Shown piece after piece: positions 56,921 through 64,000 of a DNA stretch of 64,000 bases (position 1 is the first letter of the stretch; every line of letters starts with the position of its first letter). The DNA comes from Gemmatimonadota bacterium (GTDB lineage: Bacteria > JBHIER01 > G020348925). The DNA is taken from NCBI GenBank assembly GCA_020348925.1, contig CP070758.1:4450648-4514647 (forward strand). The letters run 5' to 3'. Below the pieces are notes generated by a model. It was not told where the DNA came from. It saw only the letters and a program-made list of their open reading frames with translations, and ran no database searches. The position numbers were made by a program, and so were the translations under genes.

Positions 56921-57799
56921 GTGATATCGAGTATGACCGGTTATGGGCGCGGCGAGTCCTGTACGAATGGCCGCCGGTATATCGTTGAATTGCGTTCGGA
57001 GAACAATAGATTCCTCGATATCTCCTTGCGGCTGCCCAAAACACTGGCTCCTTTGGAGCCAAGGGTGAAGCGTCTTGTTCAAGATTCAGTGACTCGCGGT
57101 CGGATCTCTGTGTCCTTGAGTGTCGACGGTACCGAGGAGAGTGATCAGAGAATTTCCCTCGATGAAACATCAGTTCGATCCTACTACGATGCTCTTTCTG
57201 AGATGAAAAAAATTTTTAATTTACCAGGAGAGATCAGCCTCGATATTTTGACTCGCCTCCCGAATATATTGAAGTTTGAACCGAAGCAGGAAGATATCGA
57301 GGAGGAATGGAATCTCTTAGAGCCGGCGCTGCGGACGGCACTCGCGAATTTATCAGAGATGCGTAAGATGGAGGGGGCGCAATTGCAGACTGACATGGAG
57401 GCGCGTATCAACGTTCTCGAGGGTCTTGTCGAGGACGTGGAAGAGGAAAGTCCGAAGGGAGTTGTCGAGGCCAAAAAGAAACTTGAGGAGAGGTTAAAAT
57501 CTCTCCTCGATACCGATCACATCGATCCGCTTCGATTGACCCTTGAAGTTGGATTCATTGCCGAACGGTCTGATGTGACGGAAGAATGCGTTCGGTTTCA
57601 CAGCCACAATCAACTTTTCCGCAGCACGTTGCAGGAAGGCGGTCCTATTGGGAAGCGACTCAATTTCTTATTGCAGGAGATGAACAGAGAGGCCAATACG
57701 ATGGGATCGAAAGGCTTCAATGCAACCATTTCACATATTGTTGTTCAGATCAAAGAGGAAATTGAAAAACTTCGAGAACAGGTTCAGAATATAGAGTGA
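56921..57799 (+). CDS. yicC: YicC-family endoribonuclease
   Basis: A 292-residue protein of the YicC/YloC family, shown to be an RNase in E. coli. It opens with SSMTGYGRGE and EVRSENNRFLDISLRLP-type text and ends with MNREANTMGSKGFNATISHIVVQIKEEIEKLREQ(V), the DUF1732 signature. The GTG at 56921 has GGAG about 9 nt upstream; an ATG at 56933 is the alternative. Its place before gmk and rpoZ is the usual order. Confidence 0.93.
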   Translation: MISSMTGYGRGESCTNGRRYIVELRSENNRFLDISLRLPKTLAPLEPRVKRLVQDSVTRGRISVSLSVDGTEESDQRISLDETSVRSYYDALSEMKKIFNLPGEISLDILTRLPNILKFEPKQEDIEEEWNLLEPALRTALANLSEMRKMEGAQLQTDMEARINVLEGLVEDVEEESPKGVVEAKKKLEERLKSLLDTDHIDPLRLTLEVGFIAERSDVTEECVRFHSHNQLFRSTLQEGGPIGKRLNFLLQEMNREANTMGSKGFNATISHIVVQIKEEIEKLREQVQNIE

Positions 57800-57918
57800 C
57801 GTCATGTGCGCTGTCACGCGGATATCTTGAGCTCAAACGAAAGAGTAGAAACTCGTTACCTATTCAATGTCCGTACCAGAGAGTTGTTCCCTTTTCTGAA
57901 AAGTGAGCGCATTCAGAG

Positions 57919-58548
57919 ATGACAGATTTTTTGAAGAACTCAGCATTTCCGGTGGTCGTATCCGCACCTTCCGGTGCGGGAAAGACATCAATTTGTCGAG
58001 AGGTCGCTCGGGCACATCCTGATTGTGTTTATTCGATTTCTGTGACGTCTCGCCCTCGTTCGGCCACTGAACAAGACGGTGAAGATTATGTTTTTATTTC
58101 AAAAAAGGAGTTTGAAGAAGATATTCAAAAGGGTCAATTTCTTGAATGGACACAGATCCGAGGCCGTTATTACGGGACCAGGAAACAATCTGTCGAGGAT
58201 GCGTTGAAGAAAAGAAAAACAGTCCTGCTGGATCTTGATGTTCATGGGGCTCGGACGATACAGGATGTATATTCAAATACGGTAAGTGTTTATATACTAA
58301 GTCCTTCATTGAAGGATCTTGAAAAGAGGTTGAAGGACAGAGGAAGAGATTCGGAGGAGGAGATTGCCTTTCGATTACGGACGGCCACCGAGGAGATGAA
58401 GCATATTGAGGAGTATGATTATGTCATTGTGAATACAATCTTTCGTGAATCGGTTGAACGATTGCGCTGTATCATCGAGGCCGAGAAATGTAAGATCGAG
58501 AGGAAATCGGATGAGTGGATGGCTCTGTTGCAAGTCGAGAGAGCGTGA
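57919..58548 (+). CDS. gmk: guanylate kinase
   Basis: Converts GMP (or dGMP) plus ATP to GDP, feeding GTP and so c-di-GMP. The 209 residues show the P-loop SAPSGAGKTS, the GMP-binding SVTSRPRSATEQDGEDYVFIS block and YYGT. Confidence 0.95.
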   Translation: MTDFLKNSAFPVVVSAPSGAGKTSICREVARAHPDCVYSISVTSRPRSATEQDGEDYVFISKKEFEEDIQKGQFLEWTQIRGRYYGTRKQSVEDALKKRKTVLLDLDVHGARTIQDVYSNTVSVYILSPSLKDLEKRLKDRGRDSEEEIAFRLRTATEEMKHIEEYDYVIVNTIFRESVERLRCIIEAEKCKIERKSDEWMALLQVERA

Positions 58549-58595
58549 GGAGAACATCTCAGGGATCAACTCAATTGAACGGAGGAAAGAGATAG

Positions 58596-58871
58596 ATGAC
58601 TCTTGTATCCTTGGAAGAGATTAAGAAAAGTGTCCCGAATGTATACGAAGCCGTTATGATAGCTGCGAGAGAAGCTCGCAGGATCAATGCGGAGCGACTG
58701 GCTGAAAAAGCTCAGTTCATAGAAGAAGAGGAACCGGTTCAAGAGCAGAATCTCCTGGGGGAGCACGAACAGACCGAAGTGAAGGAGGTGGAAGAGAAGG
58801 TGACGGTGGCAGCATTAAAAAGGCTTGCAGAGGGCAAGGTCGGTTTCTCATTTACGTCTGATGAGGATTGA
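58596..58871 (+). CDS. rpoZ: RNA polymerase omega subunit
   Basis: A 91-residue protein with VYEAVMIAAREARRIN and ALKRLAEGKV, the two conserved omega helices, joined by an acidic linker. The family stabilises beta-prime in the polymerase core. GGAGG stands about 10 nt before the ATG. Its place between gmk and coaBC is typical. Confidence 0.85.
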   Translation: MTLVSLEEIKKSVPNVYEAVMIAAREARRINAERLAEKAQFIEEEEPVQEQNLLGEHEQTEVKEVEEKVTVAALKRLAEGKVGFSFTSDED

Positions 58872-58892
58872 ACCGGGAGGTTGAAAACGAAC

Positions 58893-60086
58893 ATGTGCAC
58901 CGGGAAAAATATCCTTTTGGGAGTCACAGGAAGTATCGCTGCCTATAAAAGTGCGGAGTTGGTTCGTGGACTTAAGGTGCGAGGAGCCGATGTTCATGTT
59001 ATTATGACACGCTCTGCCCAGAAGTTCATATCGGCTTTGACATTTCAGACACTCTCGGGTCATAGGGTGGTTACGGAAATGTTTCCACAGGAAGAGATAT
59101 CCGTTCCTCATATTAAACTGGCGGAGTGGGCGGATGTGATCCTTGTTGCGCCAGCTACGGCAAACATTCTCGGCAAGGTCGCGTCGGGTCTCGCGGATGA
59201 CATGTTATCCACGGTCGTTCTTGCCTCAAAGGCCCCCCTCTGTTTTGCTCCTGCCATGAATGCCCGGATGCTGAGCCATCCGGTCGTCGTTGATAATATC
59301 CGCAAATTGAAGGACCGCGGATGCACCTTTATTGAACCGGAAAGAGGGGAACTTGCCTGCGGAACTATCGGAGAAGGACGTTTGGCCGATCTCGAAGCGA
59401 TCATTGACGGCGTGATGACTCTGTGTGATCGTTCCGGACAACTCTCAGGCAAACATGTGCTGGTCACTGCCGGACGAACCGAGGAGCCTCTTGATCCGGT
59501 GCGGTTCTTGACAAACCCGGCGACGGGGAAAATGGGCTATGCCCTGGCGGAAGCAGCCCACCTCCGGGGTGCAAGGGTGTCGTTGATCAGCGGTCCAACG
59601 CATATCTCGCCACCGCCGGGAATTGACCTTTTCAACGTGAGAACGGCCGAGGAGATGGCCCGGAAGGCCTTTGAACTGTACGAAGAGTGCGATATCGTTC
59701 TTATGGCTGCAGCTGTCGCCGATTTTCGGCCAAAAAACTTCTCGACTGAAAAAATAAAGAAGAACGGGGCCGGATTGACGGTGGCGTTGGAAAGAACAGA
59801 GGATATCTTGGCCGATTTCGGTCGACGAAAGAGCGGAAAAATATTGATCGGTTTCGCTCTGGAGACGGATGACGGGGTCGAGAACGCGACGGAGAAATTG
59901 AACTCGAAGAATCTGGATCTTATTGTGCTGAATTGCCTCGGGGAAGAAGGAGCGGGTTTTGGGGGCGATACAAATATTGTGACCCTCATCGATCGTTTTC
60001 GGAGGATAGAAAAACTGCCGAAACTGACAAAGCGCGATCTCGCGAATAGAATTCTGGATCGGGTCGTGGACCTCGTAAACGAATAA
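58893..60086 (+). CDS. coaBC: phosphopantothenoylcysteine decarboxylase / synthase
   Basis: A bifunctional CoA-pathway enzyme of about 397 residues. The CoaC half (1-185) has the flavin-binding GVTGSIAAYKSAEL, the active-site His in VPHIKLAEWAD, the PAMNARM motif and the substrate clamp ACGTIGEGRLA. The CoaB half has VTAGRTEEPLDPVRFLTNPATGKMG and IKKNGAGLTV. ATG 58893 is chosen; a TTG at 58881 lies right at the GGGAGG and is less likely. Confidence 0.95.
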   Translation: MCTGKNILLGVTGSIAAYKSAELVRGLKVRGADVHVIMTRSAQKFISALTFQTLSGHRVVTEMFPQEEISVPHIKLAEWADVILVAPATANILGKVASGLADDMLSTVVLASKAPLCFAPAMNARMLSHPVVVDNIRKLKDRGCTFIEPERGELACGTIGEGRLADLEAIIDGVMTLCDRSGQLSGKHVLVTAGRTEEPLDPVRFLTNPATGKMGYALAEAAHLRGARVSLISGPTHISPPPGIDLFNVRTAEEMARKAFELYEECDIVLMAAAVADFRPKNFSTEKIKKNGAGLTVALERTEDILADFGRRKSGKILIGFALETDDGVENATEKLNSKNLDLIVLNCLGEEGAGFGGDTNIVTLIDRFRRIEKLPKLTKRDLANRILDRVVDLVNE

Positions 60087-60122
60087 GAGCCTTTTCTGCA
60101 AGTTCTCTAGTATACAAAAGAA

Positions 60123-60797
60123 ATGTCATCGCAAAACATGTGGGAAGTCGTATCGTTGGTAAAAACATATGTTCAGCAGCAAACCGAGCTCGGCACAGAC
60201 GAGTGGTATATCGCCAGGCGAATTATGGAAAAACCTGGTCCGACGCGGACACTCTCTCAGTTGTGCCGTGAGGTCAAGGATTGTCGTAACTGTCATCTGT
60301 GGAGGACGAGAACCAATTTCGTCTTCGGGACAGGCCCTGATAACGCCGGTGTCGCCTTCATCGGTGAAGCACCCGGGAAAGATGAAGATCTGCAAGGGGA
60401 ACCCTTTGTTGGAAGGGCGGGACAGTTGCTGACACGCATCCTGGAGGCGATCCAATTTCGCCGTGAGGACGTTTTCATTGGGAATATTCTGAAATGTCGC
60501 CCTCCGGAAAATAGAGATCCGGCACCTGAGGAGATCGAGCAGTGTCTGTCTCTCTTGGAGAAACAGTTACAAATCATAAGACCGAAAATCATCTGTGCCT
60601 TGGGTCGCATTGCTGCCCAGACGCTTCTCCGAACCAGCGCACCCTTGAGTCGACTTCGCGGTAAGGTGCACGACCTATACGGCATGCGGCTTGTTGTCAC
60701 GTACCATCCGGCCGCACTTCTTCGAAACCCACATCTGAAGCGGCCCACGTGGGAGGATATGCAACTTCTCAGAAGGGAGTATGATCGCTTGAAATGA
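60123..60797 (+). CDS. family 4 uracil-DNA glycosylase (Fe-S type)
   Basis: Removes uracil from DNA. The 224 residues show the family 4 motifs: CRNC with KCRPPENR and EQC for the 4Fe-4S cluster, active-site GEAPGKDEDLQGEPFVGRAG, and HPAALLRNP near the C-terminus. The first 55 residues are an extra helical part. The stop overlaps the dnaB start. Confidence 0.93.
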   Translation: MSSQNMWEVVSLVKTYVQQQTELGTDEWYIARRIMEKPGPTRTLSQLCREVKDCRNCHLWRTRTNFVFGTGPDNAGVAFIGEAPGKDEDLQGEPFVGRAGQLLTRILEAIQFRREDVFIGNILKCRPPENRDPAPEEIEQCLSLLEKQLQIIRPKIICALGRIAAQTLLRTSAPLSRLRGKVHDLYGMRLVVTYHPAALLRNPHLKRPTWEDMQLLRREYDRLK

Positions 60798-62200
60798 GAC
60801 GGGGGATTCTAAAATCTTCGAATTCTTTGAAAGATGTGGTTGAGCGCGTTCCCCCACAGGCCCTGGAGGTGGAAGGGGCTGTTCTGGGAGCGATGATGTT
60901 GGAAAAGGAGGCGGTGGCCAAAACGATTGAACTCCTCGACAAATCATGCTTTTATTCGGAGAAGCATGGTAAAATTTTCGAAGTCATCGTCTCTCTGTAT
61001 GACCGAAACGAACCTGCCGATCTCGTCACTGTCTCTGAAGAATTGAAGAGACGAAAGGAGTTGGATGAAATAGGCGGGCCTCTCTATTTGACGTCCCTTG
61101 TTGAAAGTACGCCCACCGCGGCAAATGTGGTCTATCATGCCAAAATTATTTTGGAAAAATCGTTACTCAGGAAACTGATTGCGGCCGCCACGCAGATCGC
61201 CTCGGAAGGTTTTGAAGGAACGGAGGACCCTCAGGATCTCTTGGATAGGGCCGAACAGATGATCTTCAACTTGGCTGAAAAGCGACTCCGCAAGGGGTTC
61301 GATCCCCTCCGTGACATCCTCCATGATACGTTTGAGTCCATTGAGAAGTTCCATGAACGGAAGGGACATGTGATCGGTGTGCCGACCGGTTTTTTCTCTC
61401 TGGATGAGCTGACAGCCGGATTCCAACCTTCCGATCTCATCGTCATCGCCGGCAGGCCTTCCATGGGGAAAACCGCCTTCGCGCTGTGCATCGCCCGACA
61501 TGCCGCGGTCGAAGCGAAAATTCCTGTGGCCATTTTCAGTTTGGAAATGGCTTCGTACCAGCTTGCACAGCGCATGCTCTGTGCTGAGGCCCGAGTCGAC
61601 GCCCATCGAGTTCGAACAGGACGGCTCCCTGACGAGGATTGGTCGCGACTCAGCATCAGTGTGGGGGCTTTGGCCGAAGCTCCCATCTTTATCGATGATA
61701 CCCCTTCTGCGAGCGTCCTTGAAATTCGATCAAAGGCCCGAAGGCTCATGACCGAACATGACATCGGGCTCATCATTATTGACTATCTTCAGCTTATGAA
61801 GGGGCCACAGGCGGCCGAAAGCCGCCAACAGGAAATTTCGGAAATCTCCCGTTCCCTGAAGGCCATGGCCAAAGAATTGAACGTCCCCGTTGTCGCGCTT
61901 TCCCAATTATCGAGAGCTGTGGAAGTGCGGGGAGGAAAGAGGCGACCCATCCTGTCAGATTTGAGGGAATCCGGTGCCATCGAACAAGATGCCGATATGG
62001 TCCTTTTTCTCTACAGACCGGAATTGTATGATCTGAAGGATGAGAAGACCGGCGAAGCTCTCGAGGGACGCGCCGAGGTCATTATAGGAAAACAGCGAAA
62101 CGGTCCTGTGGGCACAGTACGATTATCATTTGTCAAAGAGTATGCGAGGTTCGAGAATCCCGCCTTTGAGGAAGGTCCCCCTCCTTTCGAGGAATTCTAA
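60794..62200 (+). CDS. dnaB: replicative DNA helicase DnaB
   Basis: A 468-residue hexameric helicase. The N-terminal collar (PPQALEVEGAVLGAMML) is followed by the RecA-like domain with Walker A GRPSMGKTAF, the Walker B region LIIIDYLQLM, and LSQLSRAVEVRGGKRRPILSD with an arginine-finger-type stretch. No intein interrupts it. The ATG overlaps the UDG stop (ATGA), so translation is coupled. Confidence 0.97.
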   Translation: MRRGILKSSNSLKDVVERVPPQALEVEGAVLGAMMLEKEAVAKTIELLDKSCFYSEKHGKIFEVIVSLYDRNEPADLVTVSEELKRRKELDEIGGPLYLTSLVESTPTAANVVYHAKIILEKSLLRKLIAAATQIASEGFEGTEDPQDLLDRAEQMIFNLAEKRLRKGFDPLRDILHDTFESIEKFHERKGHVIGVPTGFFSLDELTAGFQPSDLIVIAGRPSMGKTAFALCIARHAAVEAKIPVAIFSLEMASYQLAQRMLCAEARVDAHRVRTGRLPDEDWSRLSISVGALAEAPIFIDDTPSASVLEIRSKARRLMTEHDIGLIIIDYLQLMKGPQAAESRQQEISEISRSLKAMAKELNVPVVALSQLSRAVEVRGGKRRPILSDLRESGAIEQDADMVLFLYRPELYDLKDEKTGEALEGRAEVIIGKQRNGPVGTVRLSFVKEYARFENPAFEEGPPPFEEF

Positions 62201-62976
62201 TGGCAGACGATGTATTCATTTTGGGCAGGCGTTGTTTAAACGCCCTTGAACATTTTGGCGAAGCGATGATGTTGCTGGCTCGTATTTTCCGGGCCTTTCC
62301 CATGATCGTCAGAAGCTTTCGCCTGATCTTCAATCAGATGATGGAGATCGGTATTCGCTCGCTCCCCCTGGTCTTCATCACGTCCGTCTTCACCGGAGCG
62401 GTCACTGCCTGGCAGGCAGAATATCAGATGAAAGAATATGTGCCCATGATATTTTTAGGGACCGGAGTGAGTAAGGCGGTTTTCATCGAATTGGGACCGG
62501 CCTTGACCGCTCTGGTTGTTGCCGGTCGCGTCGGATCCTCGATCGCCGCAGAACTGGGAACCATGCAGGTTACGGAACAGATCGATGCCCTGGAAACCCT
62601 GGCCATCGATCCGGTCCGGTTTCTGGCCTTACCCCGTTTCGTGGCAGGTCTCATTATGTTGCCTATCCTCGTCATTTTCGCAGATTTTTTTGCCATGGCG
62701 GGTGCCGTTGTCGTGGCGACACAGTTGCTCAGTATTACGACTGCGACGTTCTGGGAGGGCGTAAAAATATTTTTTCACGTCCTTGATGTTATGGCTGGCC
62801 TTGTCAAAGCCGTGGCTTTTGGTGGAATCATCGCTTTTATGGGCTGCTATTTCGGGTTCACCACCCGCGGTGGAGCGGAAGGAGTGGGCAAATCTACTAT
62901 CAAGGCCGTGGTCTTTTCATCCGTGCTCATTCTTATCACCGATTACCTTATTGCCACGCTTCTGTTTCGAGTATGA
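62200..62976 (+). CDS. mlaE: MlaE-family lipid transport permease
   Basis: A 258-residue permease of the Mla phospholipid transporter. About five membrane segments surround the signature ELGPALTALVVAGRVGSSIAAELGTMQVTEQ(IDALE). The ATG lies in the dnaB stop (TAATG). The ATPase follows with a 4-nt overlap; the MlaD-type gene is not in view. Confidence 0.94.
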   Translation: MADDVFILGRRCLNALEHFGEAMMLLARIFRAFPMIVRSFRLIFNQMMEIGIRSLPLVFITSVFTGAVTAWQAEYQMKEYVPMIFLGTGVSKAVFIELGPALTALVVAGRVGSSIAAELGTMQVTEQIDALETLAIDPVRFLALPRFVAGLIMLPILVIFADFFAMAGAVVVATQLLSITTATFWEGVKIFFHVLDVMAGLVKAVAFGGIIAFMGCYFGFTTRGGAEGVGKSTIKAVVFSSVLILITDYLIATLLFRV

Positions 62977-63719
62977 TCGACATCGTTCATGTAAAGAAGT
63001 CGTTTCATGGAGTCCAAGTCCTGGGGGATGTGAACCTCCGGATCAAAAGGGGTCAGGCGACCGTTATTATTGGCCGAAGCGGCTGTGGAAAATCCGTGTT
63101 GTTGAAACATATCATCGGATTACTGCGACCCGACTCTGGAGAGATTAATATTGACGGTCACGATATTACAAGTTTTTCGAAACGCGAGCTCTTTGAGCTA
63201 CGCAAACGGTTTGGGATGCTTTTTCAAGGTGCAGCCCTCTTCGATTCGATGTCGGTGGGTGAGAATGTTGGACTGGGATTGCGTGAGCACACGGATCTGA
63301 CCGACGTGGAGATTGCGGCGAAAGTTCGTCAGCGGTTGAAGGAGGTTGGTCTGCCAGGCATTGAGGAGAAAAGGGTGGCCGAGCTTTCAGGCGGCATGAA
63401 AAAGAGGGTTGGCCTTGCCCGGGCTTTGGCCATGGATCCGGATTTTGTCCTGTTCGACGAACCGACCACAGGCCTGGATCCCATTATGGCCGATACGATT
63501 AATGAGCTCATTTGTGCTCTGAACAGAAAAACGTCGGAGACCATTATTGTGGTCACCCATGATATCGTGAGTGCGTACAAGATTGGGGATCACATTGCCA
63601 TGCTCTATGAGGGGCAAATCATTTTTAACGGGACACCCGAAGAGACGAAGCATACCGAGAATCCCATTGTTCGACAATTCATCACCGGAAGCTCGGAGGG
63701 CCCTATCCAGGCATTGTAA
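62973..63719 (+). CDS. mlaF: MlaF-family ABC ATPase
   Basis: A 248-residue ATPase. Walker A GRSGCGKSVLLKHI, Q-loop MLFQGAALFDSM, signature LSGGMKKRVGLARAL and Walker B FVLFDEPTTGLDP are all present. It powers MlaE. Confidence 0.95.
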   Translation: MIDIVHVKKSFHGVQVLGDVNLRIKRGQATVIIGRSGCGKSVLLKHIIGLLRPDSGEINIDGHDITSFSKRELFELRKRFGMLFQGAALFDSMSVGENVGLGLREHTDLTDVEIAAKVRQRLKEVGLPGIEEKRVAELSGGMKKRVGLARALAMDPDFVLFDEPTTGLDPIMADTINELICALNRKTSETIIVVTHDIVSAYKIGDHIAMLYEGQIIFNGTPEETKHTENPIVRQFITGSSEGPIQAL

Positions 63720-64000
63720 TGGCGAACGTGAAGCAAAAATCGATATTTGTGTGTCAGACCTGCGCTTTTACATCCCCCAAGTGGATGGGGAAGTGTCCGG
63801 AGTGCCAAGCGTGGAACACGTTTTCTGAAGAGCCGGCCGAACGTCTCTCGAGACACATCCACACGAAACGGCTGTCACGAGAGACGCTCCCTGAACCGGT
63901 CACGAGCGTCCTGAGCACTGAGGAAAGAAGGCTGAAGACCGACATCGGCGAGTTCGATCGAATACTTGGGGGAGGCATTGTCCCTGGATCCTTCGTTCTC
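63719..64000 (+). CDS. radA: DNA repair protein RadA, N-terminal part (partial)
   Basis: 94 codons run to the window edge. A C4 zinc finger (VCQTC and CPECQAW) is followed by a linker and TDIGEFDRILGGGIVPGSFVL, just before the Walker A of RadA/Sms. The family works in recombinational repair. The ATG overlaps the mlaF stop (TAATG). Confidence 0.93.
   Translation, partial: MANVKQKSIFVCQTCAFTSPKWMGKCPECQAWNTFSEEPAERLSRHIHTKRLSRETLPEPVTSVLSTEERRLKTDIGEFDRILGGGIVPGSFVL

Noticed and set aside
60794-62200. Intein within DnaB
   Set aside because: The helicase is continuous with normal length and no splice-junction motifs.
1-64000. CRISPR array, insertion sequence, prophage or tRNA/rRNA genes
   Set aside because: I found no direct-repeat/spacer pattern, no transposase or integrase, and no cloverleaf or rRNA-like stretch. 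The structure at 33850 does not fit a tRNA.

Overview
The window reads as one chromosomal segment of a Gram-negative, pilus-bearing bacterium. It carries an outer-membrane assembly pair (TamB-like and Omp85-like), an Mla lipid transporter, a complete pilMNOP block with a secretin, and several exported proteins with dockerin repeats. One exported protein ends in a Por/FlgD-type sorting tail containing the motif YPNPFNP, and another has a FISUMP domain. That mix is typical of uncultured FCB-group or neighbouring candidate phyla (Zixibacteria, Latescibacteria, KSB1 and similar). This placement is inference from gene content; no rRNA gene is present to settle it.

Layout. 1-5.3 kb: the end of a type IV pilin gene, prepilin peptidase pilD, a GT39-like glycosyltransferase, and a two-gene unit (membrane protein plus HD-GYP-type protein) behind a sigma-54 promoter and a GEMM-I c-di-GMP riboswitch. 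5.3-15.5 kb: two paralogous minor-pilin operons (PilV-, PilW- and PilX-like), a solitary PilX-like gene and a frameshifted NHL-repeat lipoprotein gene. Each of the two operons has its own sigma-54 promoter and an intact GEMM-I aptamer. The two other genes have a sigma-54 promoter and/or a decayed aptamer. 15.7-25.2 kb: pilMNOP (pilP fused to a SPOR domain), pilQ broken by an in-frame TGA, a 1418-residue Big_1-repeat surface protein and a small beta-barrel protein. 25.2-26.9 kb: ftcD. 27-41 kb: a signalling block with a receiver-less sigma-54 activator, a TPR protein, a REC-GAF3-PAS2-GGDEF cyclase and a REC-HD-GYP protein. A converging four-gene operon holds an HTH-REC regulator, a solute-binding protein, a histidine kinase and a hybrid kinase. 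41.5-54.9 kb: tamB-like and Omp85 genes, then exported proteins (M14 carboxypeptidase, FISUMP/dockerin protein, a broken sorting-tail protein) and a relic of a C1A peptidase gene. 55-64 kb: housekeeping genes (rqcH-like on the minus strand; yicC, gmk, rpoZ, coaBC, family 4 UDG, dnaB, mlaE, mlaF, radA start on the plus strand).

How it may fit together. The window contains a likely maker of c-di-GMP (GGEEF with an I-site), a likely degrader (HD-GYP with GYP), a degenerate HD-GYP protein and several c-di-GMP-reading leaders on pilus genes. Five -24/-12 promoters with exact GG-N10-GC spacing, and a local sigma-54 activator whose GAFTGA loop reads GAFTDA, suggest a dedicated pilus regulon. By eye, the two minor-pilin operons have opposite expression-platform logic: one predicted ON and the other OFF with c-di-GMP. 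If so, c-di-GMP would exchange one pilus-tip set for another. This is the most interesting hypothesis here. Three lesions (a poly-G frameshift and two in-frame TGA codons) all hit exported surface proteins and may be real decay or assembly errors.
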